Shown one piece after another: positions 7,700-16,305 of a DNA stretch of 55,388 nt. Source of the stretch: Halomonas llamarensis (lineage in GTDB: Bacteria; Pseudomonadota; Gammaproteobacteria; Pseudomonadales; Halomonadaceae); NCBI RefSeq assembly GCF_023555005.1, contig NZ_JAMJPJ010000021.1:1-55388 (forward strand). Direction: 5' to 3'. The first letter of the stretch is position 1; every line of letters begins with the position of its first letter. Made by a program: the position numbers and the translations under genes. The notes below the pieces were generated by a model that was not told where the DNA came from, ran no database searches, and saw nothing but the letters and a program-made list of their open reading frames with translations.

Positions 7700-8077
7700 G
7701 ATTATCACCAGCCTCTAGGATGGGGGCATGTAAATGAAGTGGGGCTGAAATTACGCAATGCCATATGGTATCGCAGATAACTCCGTTCCATGGGCTTGAT
7801 CGGTGTTGGCCGCCTGACTATTTGCTAGCTGACGGTTATTCACAAGGCCAAGCAATGGCAACGCGCGTATTGATGACAATATTCGTGGCGACATTCTTGA
7901 CGACACAGACGACGCAATATTGCGCAAAACATAACATGGATATAAAGTACTACTTAATCCAATAACTGCCAACCAAGGTACATCGGTTGGAAATAAATCA
8001 GCCGTAGCTGGCTGGCCCGATGCGAATCTCTGCATTCGATATACTGACGTCGGGCAGTTACTCGGTGCATTATTAGT
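7700..8077. other. hemN-nosR divergent spacer, no gene seen
   Basis: About 380 bp separate hemN from the first nosR codons. No open frame here resembles a protein, and in particular no frame restores the missing NosR flavin domain. The spacer contains a 12-bp palindrome CGCAATATTGCG at 7913-7924, which could be chance. I found no good FNR box by eye. Confidence 0.5.
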
Positions 8078-9016
8078 GTGCTTGGCGCCGGATTATTGAT
8101 ACTTACCGGCATCATGCTGTTCCAGGAAGTGCTAGCCCGCCACCCCCGAGTTCTGAACCCGCTGCGCCAAGGTTTCAAGATCTACACCTTGGTCTTCATC
8201 GGCTGGTACTCACTGGCCCAGTTGTCGGTGGTCAATATCCTTACCTTCACCAATTCGCTGATCAGTGGCTTCAGCTGGTCCTCTTTTCTGATCGACCCGA
8301 TGCTATTCATCCTCTGGTCATTCGTGGCGGTGAGCCTGCTGCTGTGGGGGCGCGGGGTATTCTGTGGCTGGCTGTGCCCATTCGGCGCCTTGCAGGACTT
8401 GGTTAACCAGCTCGCGCGCAAACTGAAGGTCAAACAGATCGAGGTGCCCTTCGGGCTACACGAACGGCTATGGGCGATCAAGTACATCATCCTGCTGGCG
8501 CTATTCGCTGTCTCGCTGCATTCGCTCAGCACCGCCGAACACTACGCCGAGGTGGAGCCGTTTAAAACCGCAATCACACTGCGCTTCCAGCGCGACTGGG
8601 CCTTCTTGCTCTATGCCCTGGCGCTGATTGCCATCTCTGCCTTCAACCACAAGTTCTATTGCCGCTACCTATGCCCACTAGGTGCCGGGTTGGCGATCCC
8701 CTCCCGCCTGCGCTTGTTCGACTGGCTCAAGCGCCACCGCGGTAGCTGCGGCACCCCGTGCCAGATCTGTGCCAATGAGTGCGAAGTGGCCGCCATCCAC
8801 CCGGACGGCCGCATCAATGCCAACGAGTGCCATTACTGTCTCGACTGCCAAGTGACCTATCACGACGACCAACGCTGTCCGCCAATGATCAAACGCCGCA
8901 AGCGTTATGAAAAGGCGTCACGCCTGGCTGGCAACCCAGATGGTAGCGAGACGTTCGACCCTGGCAACGCCGGAAACCGCAAACTGCAGCGAATCCCGAC
9001 GCATCAAGAGGAGTAA
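8078..9016 (+). CDS. nosR: NosR, C-terminal membrane/ferredoxin half only (5'-truncated)
   Basis: This 312-aa frame matches the second half of NosR, the membrane electron-transfer protein for nitrous oxide reductase. Membrane helices come first. Then come the two conserved motifs RGVFCGWLCPFGALQDL and HKFYCRYLCPLGAGLAIP, and two cysteine groups that would bind [4Fe-4S] clusters (CGTPCQICANEC and CHYCLDCQ). Full NosR is about 700 aa with an N-terminal periplasmic FMN domain. Here that half is absent: a TGA at 8045-8047 closes the frame just upstream of the first helix, and no Shine-Dalgarno precedes GTG 8078 or ATG 8114. It is followed after 3 bp by nosZ. It may be a deletion relic or a minimal NosR. 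Confidence 0.85.
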   Translation: MLGAGLLILTGIMLFQEVLARHPRVLNPLRQGFKIYTLVFIGWYSLAQLSVVNILTFTNSLISGFSWSSFLIDPMLFILWSFVAVSLLLWGRGVFCGWLCPFGALQDLVNQLARKLKVKQIEVPFGLHERLWAIKYIILLALFAVSLHSLSTAEHYAEVEPFKTAITLRFQRDWAFLLYALALIAISAFNHKFYCRYLCPLGAGLAIPSRLRLFDWLKRHRGSCGTPCQICANECEVAAIHPDGRINANECHYCLDCQVTYHDDQRCPPMIKRRKRYEKASRLAGNPDGSETFDPGNAGNRKLQRIPTHQEE

Positions 9017-9019
9017 ATC

Positions 9020-10894
9020 ATGAGCGACAAAAAAACCATCAAGGACATTGGCCGCCGCCACTTTCTACGCAACAGTGCCGTTACCGGTGTCGCCGGCGCG
9101 GGTTTGGCCAGTGGTTTCGGTGCTGGGGCCCTGCTTAACAGCCAGCAAGCCCAAGCGGCGGGTAAAAATGGGGTCGAGGTCGCCCCCGGCGAACTCGATG
9201 ACTATTATGGATTCTGGAGCGGCGGACACCAGGGCGAGGTACGGGTGCTCGGTGTGCCCTCGATGCGCGAACTGATGCGCATCCCGGTATTCAACGTGGA
9301 TAGCGCCACCGGCTGGGGCATTAGCAACGAGTCAAAGCGGGTACTGGGCGAATCGAGCCGTTTCCTCAACGGCGACTGCCATCACCCCCATATTTCCATG
9401 ACCGACGGCAGCTACGACGGTAAGTACCTGTTCATCAACGACAAGGCCAATACCCGCGTTGCGCGCATCCGTCTCGACGTTATGAAGACGGACAAGATCA
9501 CCACCATTCCCAATGTTCAGGCGATCCACGGGCTACGTCTGCAGAAGGTGCCTTATACCAAGTACGTTTTCGCCAATGCCGAACTGCCGATCCCCCAGAT
9601 CAATGACGGCCGCGACCTGGAGACTCCCGAAAACTACTTCACCATGTTCAATGGTATTGATGCCGAAAGCATGAACGTCGCCTGGCAGGTGATCGTCGAT
9701 GGCAACCTCGACAACACCGATGCCGACTACACCGGTCGTTTCGTCGCCTCCACCTGCTATAACTCAGAAAAGGGCATGACCCTGACCGAAACCATGCGCG
9801 CCGAGCGTGACTGGGTGGTGGTATTCGATGTCGAGGCGATCGAAGCCGCCGTCGCGGCCGGTAACTACAAAACGCTGGGGGATGTAGACGTCCCGGTACT
9901 CGACGGCCGCAAAGGCTCGAAGCTGACTCGCTACATTCCCATTCCCAAGAACCCCCACGGCGTGAATACCTCGCCGGATGGCAAGTACTTTATCGCCAAC
10001 GGCAAACTATCGCCGACCTGTTCAATCATCGCCATCGATAAGTTGCCAGCGCTGTTTGACGGCAACATCGAGCCGCGCGACACCGTTGTCGGTGAACCGG
10101 AGCTTGGCTTGGGGCCGCTTCATACCACTTACGACGGCCGTGGCAACGCCTACACCACGCTGTTCATCGACAGCCAAGTCGCCAAGTGGAACATCGAGGA
10201 TGCCATTCGCCATTACAACGGCGAAGGCGTCAACTACCTGCGTCAGAAGCTCGACGTGCACTACCAGCCGGGGCACAACCATGCCAGCCTTACCGAGTCT
10301 CGGGACGCCGACGGTAAATGGCTTGTGGTACTCAGCAAGTTCTCCAAGGACCGCTTCCTGCCGGTGGGACCGTTACATCCGGAAAACGATCAGTTGATCG
10401 ACATCTCAGGTGAAGAGATGAAACTGGTGCACGACGGCCCCACCTACGCCGAGCCCCACGACTGCATCCTGCTGCGCGCCGACCAGCTAAACCCGAGCCG
10501 AGTCTGGACACGCGATGACCCCTTCTTTGCCGAAACGGTCGCCATGGCCAAAGCCGACGGCGTTAACCTGGAAGGCGACAACAAGGTCATACGGGACGGT
10601 AACAAAGTACGGGTGTACATGACCTCCATTGCCCCGCAGTTCGGCCTAACCGAATTTAAGGTCAAGCAGGGCGATGAAGTCACGGTCGTAGTCACCAACC
10701 TTGATCAGGTCGAAGATTTGACCCACGGTTTTTGCATGGTCAACCACGGCGTCCAGATGGAAATCTCCCCGCAACAGACTTCCAGCGTTACCTTCACCGC
10801 CGACAACCCTGGGGTGCACTGGTACTACTGCAACTGGTTCTGCCACGCCATGCACATGGAAATGACGGGCCGTATGCTAGTCGAGAAAGCCTGA
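9020..10894 (+). CDS. nosZ: Nitrous oxide reductase (N2O to N2), Tat-exported
   Basis: This 624-aa periplasmic multicopper enzyme catalyses the last step of denitrification. The N-terminus has a twin-arginine signal ([18 protein letters not shown]... QAQA), typical of clade I NosZ. The beta-propeller holds the CuZ histidine region (DCHHPHIS near residue 117, and later histidines such as GHNHAS). The C-terminal cupredoxin domain carries the CuA motif [19 protein letters not shown] near residues 602-620. Length and motifs look complete, so the reductase itself appears intact even though NosR is truncated. It is the second gene of a nosRZDFYL cluster. Confidence 0.96.
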   Translation: MSDKKTIKDIGRRHFLRNSAVTGVAGAGLASGFGAGALLNSQQAQAAGKNGVEVAPGELDDYYGFWSGGHQGEVRVLGVPSMRELMRIPVFNVDSATGWGISNESKRVLGESSRFLNGDCHHPHISMTDGSYDGKYLFINDKANTRVARIRLDVMKTDKITTIPNVQAIHGLRLQKVPYTKYVFANAELPIPQINDGRDLETPENYFTMFNGIDAESMNVAWQVIVDGNLDNTDADYTGRFVASTCYNSEKGMTLTETMRAERDWVVVFDVEAIEAAVAAGNYKTLGDVDVPVLDGRKGSKLTRYIPIPKNPHGVNTSPDGKYFIANGKLSPTCSIIAIDKLPALFDGNIEPRDTVVGEPELGLGPLHTTYDGRGNAYTTLFIDSQVAKWNIEDAIRHYNGEGVNYLRQKLDVHYQPGHNHASLTESRDADGKWLVVLSKFSKDRFLPVGPLHPENDQLIDISGEEMKLVHDGPTYAEPHDCILLRADQLNPSRVWTRDDPFFAETVAMAKADGVNLEGDNKVIRDGNKVRVYMTSIAPQFGLTEFKVKQGDEVTVVVTNLDQVEDLTHGFCMVNHGVQMEISPQQTSSVTFTADNPGVHWYYCNWFCHAMHMEMTGRMLVEKA

Positions 10895-10941
10895 TGATAT
10901 CCGGGGTCGCTCATCAGGCCCCGGTCTACAAAGGAGTTTTC

Positions 10942-12249
10942 ATGCTTCGCAGCGTCATTCTTACCGCCACCACCCTCGTGGTGGCGGTCTTCTTAATAAG
11001 TTTGCCCGCCCAGGCGGCGCAGTGGCGTGCCGTTCCCGGCGAGCCACTCCAGCCGCTGATCGAGCAAGCCGCCGATGGCGACCACATCCATTTACCCGAA
11101 GGCCGTTATCCCGATTCGATAGTGATTGACCGCCCCCTGACGGTGACAACAGAAGGAAAGGCGGTGATCGATGGACTTGGCGAAGGCCACGCCGTCATCC
11201 TCTCGGCCCCAAACAGCGTGCTGGAAGGCTTGACCATTGAAAAATGGGGCCGGGACCTGACCCAGATGGACGCTGGTATTCTGGTTCAAGAAGAGGCCAC
11301 CGGCAGCCTCATTCAGGGCAATCACCTTTCCGGGCCGGGCTTCGGCATTCGCCTTGATGCCGTCGCGAATGTCCGGGTAATCAATAATGTCATTCGAGGC
11401 GATGCGTCACTGCGTTCTCAAGACCGAGGCAATGGCATTCATATATTCAACGTCAGTGAGGCGCTGGTGGAAGGCAATGATATCCGTCGAGTGCGTGACG
11501 GTATCTACATCGATACCAGCCGCGACAGCATACTGCGCGACAACCACATGCAGGATCTCCGTTATGGCGTTCACTACATGTACGCCCATGACAACCACCT
11601 GGAAAACAACCTGACCCACGACACCCGCACCGGCTATGCCTTGATGCAGTCGAAACGCTTGACGGTGGTTGGTAACCGTTCGGAAGACGACCGTCACTAC
11701 GGCATTCTGATGAACAACATTACCCACTCGCTGCTACGCGACAACCAAGTCGAAGGCATACAACAACGCCGCAACTCCAACGACCAAGGGCTGGTCAGTG
11801 GCGGCGAAGGCAAAGCGTTGTTCGTCTACAACGCCCAATACAATCGCTTCGAGGGCAACCGTTTCGCCCACAGTGATATCGGCATTCATTTGACCGCCGG
11901 TTCGGAAGACAACGTTGTCACAGGCAACGCCTTTATCAACAACCGACAACAAGTGATGTACGTGGCGACTCGCCTACAAGAGTGGTCGGAGGACGGTCGC
12001 GGCAACTACTGGAGCAATTACCTGGGGTGGGACCTTGGCGAGGACGGCATTGGCGATACGCCTTTCGAACCCAACGATGCCATGGACCGCCTGCTATGGC
12101 GCTATCCCGCTGCCCGGCTGCTGATGGACAGCCCTGCCGTACTGGCCTTGCGCTGGGTACAACGGCAATTCCCGGTATTTCGCCCCCAAGGCGTGCGCGA
12201 CAGCGCCCCCTTGATGACAGCCCCTAACTTCGGAGACGCCGACACATGA
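10942..12249 (+). CDS. nosD: NosD, periplasmic copper-site maturation protein
   Basis: The protein is 435 aa from ATG 10942, which has AAGGAG at 10931-10936. It has a signal peptide (VVAVFLISLPAQAAQW) and a right-handed beta-helix built of repeated N/G-rich turns (NHLSGPGFGIRL, NVIRGDASL, NDIRRVRDGIYID, NHMQDLRYGVHYMY). This is the carbohydrate-binding/CASH repeat style of NosD. NosD, with NosF and NosY, forms the ABC-type machine needed to load the CuZ cluster of NosZ. Its last bases overlap the nosF start (ATGA), so they are translationally coupled. Confidence 0.93.
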   Translation: MLRSVILTATTLVVAVFLISLPAQAAQWRAVPGEPLQPLIEQAADGDHIHLPEGRYPDSIVIDRPLTVTTEGKAVIDGLGEGHAVILSAPNSVLEGLTIEKWGRDLTQMDAGILVQEEATGSLIQGNHLSGPGFGIRLDAVANVRVINNVIRGDASLRSQDRGNGIHIFNVSEALVEGNDIRRVRDGIYIDTSRDSILRDNHMQDLRYGVHYMYAHDNHLENNLTHDTRTGYALMQSKRLTVVGNRSEDDRHYGILMNNITHSLLRDNQVEGIQQRRNSNDQGLVSGGEGKALFVYNAQYNRFEGNRFAHSDIGIHLTAGSEDNVVTGNAFINNRQQVMYVATRLQEWSEDGRGNYWSNYLGWDLGEDGIGDTPFEPNDAMDRLLWRYPAARLLMDSPAVLALRWVQRQFPVFRPQGVRDSAPLMTAPNFGDADT

Positions 12250-13181
12250 TTCCTGTGATCGACTTCCAACGCGTGACCAAACATCACGGTAATCTGACCC
12301 GTATTGATGCACTGGATCTTGCGGTCAATCCGGGCGAGGTATTGGCCTTGCTCGGCCACAATGGCGCGGGCAAAACCACCACCATGCACCTGATTCTCGG
12401 CTTGATCGCCCCAGACAAGGGGCACGTCTCGGTGCTCGGCGGCGCACCTGCCGGTCCTCATGCCGAGACGCTGCGTCGACGCCTGGGCTATTTGCCGGAA
12501 AATGTCAGCTTTTACGAGCAGCTCAGCGGACGAGAAGTTCTGACCTATTTCGCCCGGCTCAAGCGCGTGGCACGCGCCCAAGTCGACGAACTACTCGAGC
12601 GGGTAGGACTATCGAGCGCCGCTGACCGACGCGTCAAGACGTACTCCAAAGGCATGCGTCAGCGCCTCGGGCTGGCTCAAGCACTGCTCGGCGAACCGCA
12701 ATTATTGCTGCTTGATGAGCCGACTACCGGCCTCGACCCGGCAGCGACGCGTGATTTCTACGAAACAGTGAGGGACTTACGCGACCGGGGCTGCACCGTA
12801 CTGCTGTCCTCACATGTGTTGCCCGGCGTGGAACCCTATATCGACCGCGCCCTGATCCTAGGCGGGGGGCGTCGGCTGGCCATGGGCAGCATGGCGGAGC
12901 TGCGCACCGAAGCGCACCTGCCGCTCACTATCCACGCTCGAGGCCGCCTGGAAGAGGATGCCTGGCGCCAAGGGTGGGACGACCCGCGTGTCCAGGTTTC
13001 CGCCCACCAGGCGCATGGGGCTACCTTCTTGGTTCCTGTCGACGCCAAACTGGCGGCATTACGCCACCTCACCGCCGACCCCAGGGTCGAGGATATCGAG
13101 CTACTGCCGCCGACCCTTGAGCATCTTTACACGCATTTCTCCGCCCAGCGCTCTCCCGACCAATCAGGAGCTTTCTCATGA
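12246..13181 (+). CDS. nosF: NosF, ABC ATPase of the NosDFY copper-maturation complex
   Basis: This 311-aa cytoplasmic ATPase has Walker A GHNGAGKTTT near residue 39, the signature YSKGMRQRLGLAQ near 137 and Walker B LLLLDEPTTGLDP near 156. A C-terminal extension of about 90 residues follows the nucleotide-binding domain, as usual for NosF. It powers conformational change in NosDFY during CuZ assembly. The gene overlaps nosD upstream and nosY downstream by 4 bp each, marking tight translational coupling. Confidence 0.93.
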   Translation: MIPVIDFQRVTKHHGNLTRIDALDLAVNPGEVLALLGHNGAGKTTTMHLILGLIAPDKGHVSVLGGAPAGPHAETLRRRLGYLPENVSFYEQLSGREVLTYFARLKRVARAQVDELLERVGLSSAADRRVKTYSKGMRQRLGLAQALLGEPQLLLLDEPTTGLDPAATRDFYETVRDLRDRGCTVLLSSHVLPGVEPYIDRALILGGGRRLAMGSMAELRTEAHLPLTIHARGRLEEDAWRQGWDDPRVQVSAHQAHGATFLVPVDAKLAALRHLTADPRVEDIELLPPTLEHLYTHFSAQRSPDQSGAFS

Positions 13182-14002
13182 ACGCTGTTATGACCATCGC
13201 CGCCAAGGAATTTCGCGACGGCCTGCGTAACCGCTGGGTGCTGGCCATTGCGCTGGTGCTAGCAGCGCTCGCGGTGGGTATTGCCTGGTTCGGTGCCGCC
13301 GCCAGCGGCGGTCTGGGGTTCACATCGCTTGCCACCACCCTAACCAGCCTTTCGACCCTGGCGGTCTTTCTGATTCCATTGATCGCTCTTTTACTGGCGT
13401 ATGATGCCGTGGTCGGCGAGCAGGAGGCCGGCACCCTATTGCTGTTGCTCACCTACCCGTTGAGCCGCACCTCCTTCTTGCTGGGCAAGTTTCTAGGGCA
13501 TGGCTTGATTCTAGGCGTGGCCACCATACTCGGCTTCGGTATCGCCGGGGTCGTGGTGGCCCTGGGTGCCGAGGGAGTCGACAAAACCGAGCTAGCCAGC
13601 GGTATGGGGCTGCTGATTCTCAGCAGCGTTTTGCTGGGCTGGGTGTTTATTGCCTTTGCCTACCTGATCAGCGTCTGGGTTACTGAAAAGGCCCGGGCCG
13701 CTGGCTTGGCGCTAGTCGTCTGGTTCCTTTTCGTTCTGGTGTTCGATCTTGGCTTGCTCGCCTTACTGGTTAGCGTCAAGCAAGGCGGCGACTGGCTTCC
13801 CTGGCTATTGTTGCTCAACCCCACCGAGTGCTTTCGTCTGATCAATCTGGTCGGTTTCGAAGCAGCTGGCAGCGTCAGTGGCGTTACCTCTATTGCCCAG
13901 GGAGGCGCTTTTCGCCCAGCGGCACTGATACCGATTCTTCTAGCCTGGATACTGGTGCCCTTGGGCCTGGCCATCCTGCATTTTCGTCATCGACCGGCCT
14001 GA
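13178..14002 (+). CDS. nosY: NosY, membrane permease of the NosDFY complex
   Basis: This 274-aa integral membrane protein of the ABC-2 type has about six hydrophobic segments: near residues 17-38, 55-75, 100-125, 140-160, 170-195 and 245-265. The start MNAVMTIAAKEFRDGLRNRWV and the motif VVGEQEAGTLLLLLTYPLSR are typical NosY features. It is the transmembrane partner of NosF and NosD for copper-site maturation in the periplasm. It is coupled to nosF by a 4-bp overlap, and nosL follows 34 bp downstream. Confidence 0.92.
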   Translation: MNAVMTIAAKEFRDGLRNRWVLAIALVLAALAVGIAWFGAAASGGLGFTSLATTLTSLSTLAVFLIPLIALLLAYDAVVGEQEAGTLLLLLTYPLSRTSFLLGKFLGHGLILGVATILGFGIAGVVVALGAEGVDKTELASGMGLLILSSVLLGWVFIAFAYLISVWVTEKARAAGLALVVWFLFVLVFDLGLLALLVSVKQGGDWLPWLLLLNPTECFRLINLVGFEAAGSVSGVTSIAQGGAFRPAALIPILLAWILVPLGLAILHFRHRPA

Positions 14003-14036
14003 GCCGACCCAACCCCACCCAACCTGGAATATCGCC

Positions 14037-14558
14037 ATGACTCGAAATTTTTCGCTATTGCTAATCTCCCTGCTCGCCTTGTTGCTGCTTTCCGGCTGTA
14101 GCGAGCCGAAACCCGAAACCTTAGCCGAGCCTGTTCCCATCGAATCGGGCGATAGCTGTCATGTGTGCGGCATGTTGATCAGCGAGCACCCCGGACCCAA
14201 AGGCGAAGCCTTCGTCCAAAACCAACAAGCACCGCTCAAATTCTGCTCCACCGTGGCGCTTTTCGTATTTCTACAACAGCCAGAGAACGTGGCCCGCCTT
14301 TCTCATGCCTATGTCCATGATATTGGCGCGACGTCCTGGACATCACCAGAGGATGACGCCTTCATCTTGGCAAGCGAGGCCTGGTACGTGGTCGGGCACG
14401 AACGTCGCGGCAGCATGGGGCACACCTTGGCGTCCTTTGCTGAGCATGCCGCCGCCGAAGCGTTCCGTAACTCCTATGGCGGCAAGATTATCGCCTATGA
14501 CGATATCGATCTGGAATTGCTAGGGCATCTAGGACGAGGGGAATTAAACAACCACTAG
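14037..14558 (+). CDS. nosL: NosL, copper-binding lipoprotein
   Basis: This 173-aa outer-membrane lipoprotein has a signal sequence ending in the lipobox LLSGC (Cys22). The copper-binding motif CHVCGM follows near residue 40, with a Met/His-rich remainder (MGHTL). NosL delivers Cu(I) to apo-NosZ or to NosD. Order and strand make it the last gene of the nosR-nosZ-D-F-Y-L operon. The C-terminal region ends GRGELNNH with no further domain. Confidence 0.92.
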   Translation: MTRNFSLLLISLLALLLLSGCSEPKPETLAEPVPIESGDSCHVCGMLISEHPGPKGEAFVQNQQAPLKFCSTVALFVFLQQPENVARLSHAYVHDIGATSWTSPEDDAFILASEAWYVVGHERRGSMGHTLASFAEHAAAEAFRNSYGGKIIAYDDIDLELLGHLGRGELNNH

Positions 14559-14686
14559 CCCGGCGCCACTGTCACCCTCCTGGAAAAGGTTGGCATTGTG
14601 GCAAACAGCCATGATGACCTTCTTTTGGCAGGTCATAACGTTAGCGAATTATCTTCAGGTAGCTTGTGAAAGCAGCATTCGCCTAT

Positions 14687-14709
14687 TATATTTATTTAAC
14701 ATACATCTT
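14687..14709 (+). promoter_or_regulatory. Putative NsrR operator upstream of ybaN-nsrR
   Basis: The left half TATATTTATTT (8 of 11) and right half ACATACATCTT (10 of 11), separated by one A, fit the gammaproteobacterial NsrR palindrome AAGATGYATTT-N-AAATRCATCTT as I recall it. The site lies 25 bp upstream of the ybaN ATG (14734), and the NsrR regulator is encoded two genes down, so autoregulation in response to nitric oxide is the natural reading. Confidence 0.5.
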
Positions 14710-14733
14710 ATAATAATCAGGGAGGCTTTCATT

Positions 14734-15117
14734 ATGTTACTACCCCCCTCCCTATGCTCTCGGCTTTATCAGGGCCTTGCTCTTGTATGCATCGGTTTGG
14801 GAGCCATAGGTATCGTTTTACCGCTGCTTCCCACGACGCCGTTTTTGCTGGTGGCCGCCTGGGCAGCGCCTAAAGGTTCCCCCAGGTTGGCCAATTGGCT
14901 CTGGATGCACCCCCGGCTAGGCCCCACCTTGCATGCCTGGCGCGATCAGCGAGCTGTGCCCAGGCGCGCGAAAAATACCGCTTGCACTTTGCTGGCGATC
15001 AGCTGGGCCACGCTGATGATGGCGGGTTCATCCCTGCCTATCCTGGTATTTACTGGTATCCTTTTTACTGTCGTGGTCATCTTTGTGCTAACACGGCCAA
15101 CGGCTCAACTTTCTTAA
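14734..15117 (+). CDS. ybaN: YbaN-like inner-membrane protein (DUF454)
   Basis: This 127-aa membrane protein has the DUF454 signature LGAIGIVLPLLPTTPFLLVAAW near the N-terminus, then WLWMHPRLGPTLHAWRDQRAVPRRAK and two further hydrophobic segments near the C-terminus. The ATG at 14734 is chosen because GGAGG lies just upstream (14720-14725). The frame is open 144 bp further 5', but that part shows no family match. The biochemical role is unknown. It sits 36 bp before nsrR and just below an NsrR-like box, so a link to nitrosative stress or denitrification is inferred from position. Confidence 0.75.
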   Translation: MLLPPSLCSRLYQGLALVCIGLGAIGIVLPLLPTTPFLLVAAWAAPKGSPRLANWLWMHPRLGPTLHAWRDQRAVPRRAKNTACTLLAISWATLMMAGSSLPILVFTGILFTVVVIFVLTRPTAQLS

Positions 15118-15153
15118 TGCCCCTTTCATCTCGCTTGCCAGGTTACTCAGATT

Positions 15154-15591
15154 ATGCACATCACCCGCTATACCGATTACTCCTTACGTGTACTGCTCTT
15201 CGTAGCGCTGAAAGGCGAGGAACGCTCGACCATCCGTGAGATATCCGAGAGCTATGATATTTCTCGCAACCACTTGATGAAAGTCGTGCAAGAGCTGAAC
15301 CATAAGGGCTATCTGGAAGCGATACGCGGCAAGCAAGGCGGACTACTCCTAGGACGCGCCCCCGAAGACATCAATATCGGCGCCCTGGTACGTGATACCG
15401 AGCAAGACCTGGCTTTGGTGGAATGCCTGGGTACACAGAACAAATGCGTCATTACCGGCGCTTGTCGCCTCAAGCCCATGTTTGCCGAAGCGTTAGAAGC
15501 GTTTTTCCGGGTATTGGACGGCTACACATTGGCTGATCTGTTGACCGATGCACAGCGTCCCCAACTGCTTAGACTTCTGACGATTAGTTGA
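15154..15591 (+). CDS. nsrR: NsrR, Rrf2-family nitric-oxide-sensing repressor
   Basis: This 145-aa Rrf2-family regulator has an N-terminal winged helix starting MHITRYTDYSLRVLLFVAL. The cluster-ligating cysteines in VECLGTQNKCVITGACRL (about C90, C96 and C102) have the NsrR spacing. NsrR holds a [2Fe-2S] or [4Fe-4S] cluster that reacts with NO and releases DNA. LKPMFAEALEAFFRVLDGYTLADLL at the end parallels E. coli NsrR. It lies directly after the nos operon and ybaN and probably controls NO detoxification and denitrification genes, including its own operon. Confidence 0.9.
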   Translation: MHITRYTDYSLRVLLFVALKGEERSTIREISESYDISRNHLMKVVQELNHKGYLEAIRGKQGGLLLGRAPEDINIGALVRDTEQDLALVECLGTQNKCVITGACRLKPMFAEALEAFFRVLDGYTLADLLTDAQRPQLLRLLTIS

Positions 15592-15663
15592 TACCGCTTG
15601 CGCTTGTCTGAAGAATAAATAAACAACGTCAAAATGCTTAGCGCCATCGCCAGAAAGACCAAC

Positions 15664-15685
15664 CGGCCATCGGGCTGGCCGTTTT
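15664..15685 (+). terminator. Probable Rho-independent terminator after nsrR
   Basis: CGGCCA (15664-15669) and TGGCCG (15676-15681) form a 6-bp GC-rich stem around a 6-nt loop, followed immediately by TTTT. It lies about 75 bp past the nsrR stop on the same strand. Confidence 0.5.
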
Positions 15686-15734
15686 CGTCTAAAGCTATCC
15701 CGCATCAAAGCGCTTAAAAAAGGAATCGATAGAC

Positions 15735-16136
15735 GTGAGCCAAAGAAAAGACGCTCAGCCTCAACTTCTCTTGGTCTATGACGGTGAGTGTCCAATCTGT
15801 CGGCGCTACGTGCGCTGGCAGCGCATTCGCAAAGAGGTCGGCGAACTCGAGCTGATAGACGCAAGGCAGGATAGCGAAGCACGCCAGGAACTGACCGCTC
15901 AAGGCATTGACTTGGATGAGGGCTTCGCCCTACAGGTCGGCGAGCGCTGGTACCACGGCGGTGAAGCGCTGCACCACCTGGCCCTACTCGGCACACGCAG
16001 CGGCGTATTCAATCGCCTGATGTATCGCTTGTTTGCTAGCCAAAAACGTACCGTGATGCTTTATCCACTATTAAGAACTTGCCGGAATTGCCTATTAAAA
16101 ATAATAAGCAAATCTCGGATCGGAAATCTCAAGTAA
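15735..16136 (+). CDS. DCC-family thiol-disulfide oxidoreductase-like protein (DUF393)
   Basis: This 133-aa protein of the DUF393 family is named for its motif DGECPICRRYVRW near residues 16-28 (D-x-x-C-x-x-C). It continues with LIDARQDSEARQEL and the C-terminal RLMYRLFASQKRTVMLYPLLRTCRNCLLK. A CxxC thiol pair is clear, but substrates are not established for the family. A GTG start is used, with an AAAAAGGAA ribosome-binding region at 15717-15725. It stands between nsrR and ubiU on the same strand and need not share their function. Confidence 0.75.
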   Translation: MSQRKDAQPQLLLVYDGECPICRRYVRWQRIRKEVGELELIDARQDSEARQELTAQGIDLDEGFALQVGERWYHGGEALHHLALLGTRSGVFNRLMYRLFASQKRTVMLYPLLRTCRNCLLKIISKSRIGNLK

Positions 16137-16305
16137 ACATTTTAGCGGTTCACTTATTGACAGAAAGAAAGCGGGGTCTGGCATCGCCAACCACGAGCCG
16201 AGCCGCTTTTAGGCACCAAAACCTTACCAGCATGACCCGAGTCAAAAGCCAGCAACTAATAGACGACTAAAATGCTCAGGTTTTTAATCGTGAAGGGTCT
16301 CTGTC

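Noticed and set aside
7913..7924. Palindrome CGCAATATTGCG in the hemN-nosR spacer
   Set aside because: A 12-bp perfect palindrome is expected several times by chance in 55 kb, and it matches no regulator motif I know.
10732..10941. Upstream extension of the nosD frame
   Set aside because: The first 210 bp lie inside nosZ in another frame; the signal peptide and ribosome-binding site place the start at 10942.
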